A stretch of 5,291 nucleotides of DNA, from positions 1-5,291 of the forward strand of contig JAISTF010000150.1 in NCBI GenBank assembly GCA_031272745.1, in the 5' to 3' direction. Shown piece after piece: positions 5,075-5,291 of the stretch; within the stretch, counting starts at the first letter, position 1, and every line of letters begins with the position of its first letter. The notes under the pieces are model-generated. The model saw only the letters and a program-made list of their open reading frames with translations, ran no database searches and was not told the origin of the DNA. This DNA comes from Eubacteriales Family XIII. Incertae Sedis bacterium (GTDB lineage Bacteria; Bacillota; Clostridia; Peptostreptococcales; Anaerovoracaceae). The position numbers and the translations under genes are program-made.

Positions 5075-5138
5075 CTGATAGGAGAGTGTCAGATGCGCTG
5101 ATCGCGAAAAATGATCAAATGATACGCATCTGTTTGGC
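5034..5138 (-). repeat. Two-hairpin element, copy B, overlapping the LuxR-type gene's 3' end
   Basis: It has the same architecture as copy A at 4128-4234. The outer 9-bp stem pairs 5124-5132 with 5090-5098 (last pair G-U on minus), followed by a 6-nt one-sided bulge (5118-5123), a 5-bp inner stem (5113-5117 with 5099-5103), a 9-nt loop, the CACTCTCCTATC linker (5077-5088) and the terminator. The regulator's last codons QMRII and stop (TGA 5117-5115) lie within the first hairpin. Stem and linker bases match copy A almost completely while the loops differ in sequence and length. Confidence 0.8.
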
Positions 5139-5291
5139 GATTTTCAGGGCATCGTTTTTGCCGGATGCGCCGAGTTTTTCCGCGACGCGTTCCGCCATGC
5201 CGCGCGCGGTGCGCGGCGCGATGCCGAGTTCCTCCGCGGCGTCGCTCTGGCTGAGTCCCTGCCCGAGCGCCGTGAGGAAGCGTTTTTCCTG
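5115..5291 (-). CDS. LuxR/GerE-type helix-turn-helix regulator, C-terminal 58 residues (5' end outside window)
   Basis: The frame is open from the window edge to TGA 5117-5115. It reads QEKRFLTALGQGLSQSDAAE, then ELGIAPRTARGMAERVAEKL, then GASGKNDALKIAKQMRII. This matches the GerE/LuxR DNA-binding domain: the scaffold helix (AL.QGLS), the SQSDAAEELGI helix in place of the usual SNKEIA..LGI, the recognition helix PRTARGMAERVAEKLG (26-41) and the closing helix with Ala residues. Such proteins bind promoter DNA as dimers. The sensing part, which would decide whether this is a response regulator, a MalT-like or a solo regulator, lies outside the window. Codon use is GC-rich like the housekeeping genes. 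The last five codons fall inside the two-hairpin repeat, and the terminator follows directly. Confidence 0.82.
   Translation of the reverse strand, partial: QEKRFLTALGQGLSQSDAAEELGIAPRTARGMAERVAEKLGASGKNDALKIAKQMRII

Noticed and set aside
4128..5138. CRISPR array or insertion sequence
   Set aside because: There are only two copies, about 900 bp apart and imperfect, with no regular spacers, no transposase and no terminal inverted repeats.
1..5291. tRNA or rRNA genes
   Set aside because: I found no cloverleaf-like arrangement with a T-loop GTTCGA-type motif and no conserved rRNA segments on either strand.

Overview
The window looks like chromosomal DNA from a high-GC member of the Firmicutes (Clostridia-like). 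This is an inference from three things: the adjacent ylqF/rbgA and rnhB genes (the order known from Bacillus subtilis), a bacterial acyl-ACP thioesterase, and AGGAGG-type ribosome binding sites. Every gene I can support is on the minus strand, so the map reads right to left.

Right end (5291 to 5032): the last 58 codons of a LuxR/GerE-type helix-turn-helix regulator end inside a two-hairpin element that finishes with a U7 terminator. Next, 4802-5031 holds no convincing gene. A compact toxin-antitoxin-like pair follows (4774 to 4256). It has its own extended -10 promoter, is visibly less GC-rich than its surroundings, and ends in a second, diverged copy of the same two-hairpin element (4128-4234).

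Centre and left (4110 to 399): five closely packed housekeeping or metabolic genes. They are the ribosome-assembly GTPase RbgA/YlqF, ribonuclease HII (4-nt overlap with rbgA), an acyl-ACP thioesterase, a cyclodeaminase/cyclohydrolase-family protein, and LarB of nickel-pincer cofactor synthesis. Gaps of 21, 37 and 25 nt suggest mostly shared transcription. The functions are not one pathway: ribosome assembly, removal of RNA from DNA hybrids, fatty-acid release, one-carbon folate chemistry and NPN cofactor synthesis. Neither rbgA nor the thioesterase gene has a Shine-Dalgarno sequence, and each has a -10-like hexamer exactly 7 nt before its ATG, which suggests leaderless transcripts.

Left end (277 to 1): a possible 17-codon leader ORF overlaps the start of a gene for an exported Ala/Glu/Pro-rich protein that runs off the window. 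A short GC-rich palindrome sits in frame inside that gene.

The most interesting feature is the pair of two-hairpin elements. Their stems and the linker between them are nearly identical while the loops vary. Every non-Watson-Crick stem position is a G-U pair only on the minus strand. The element also supplies the last codons of the LuxR-type protein. The two copies are direct repeats around the toxin-antitoxin pair, which fits either a dispersed RNA-like repeat family or insertion at the 3' end of the regulator gene.
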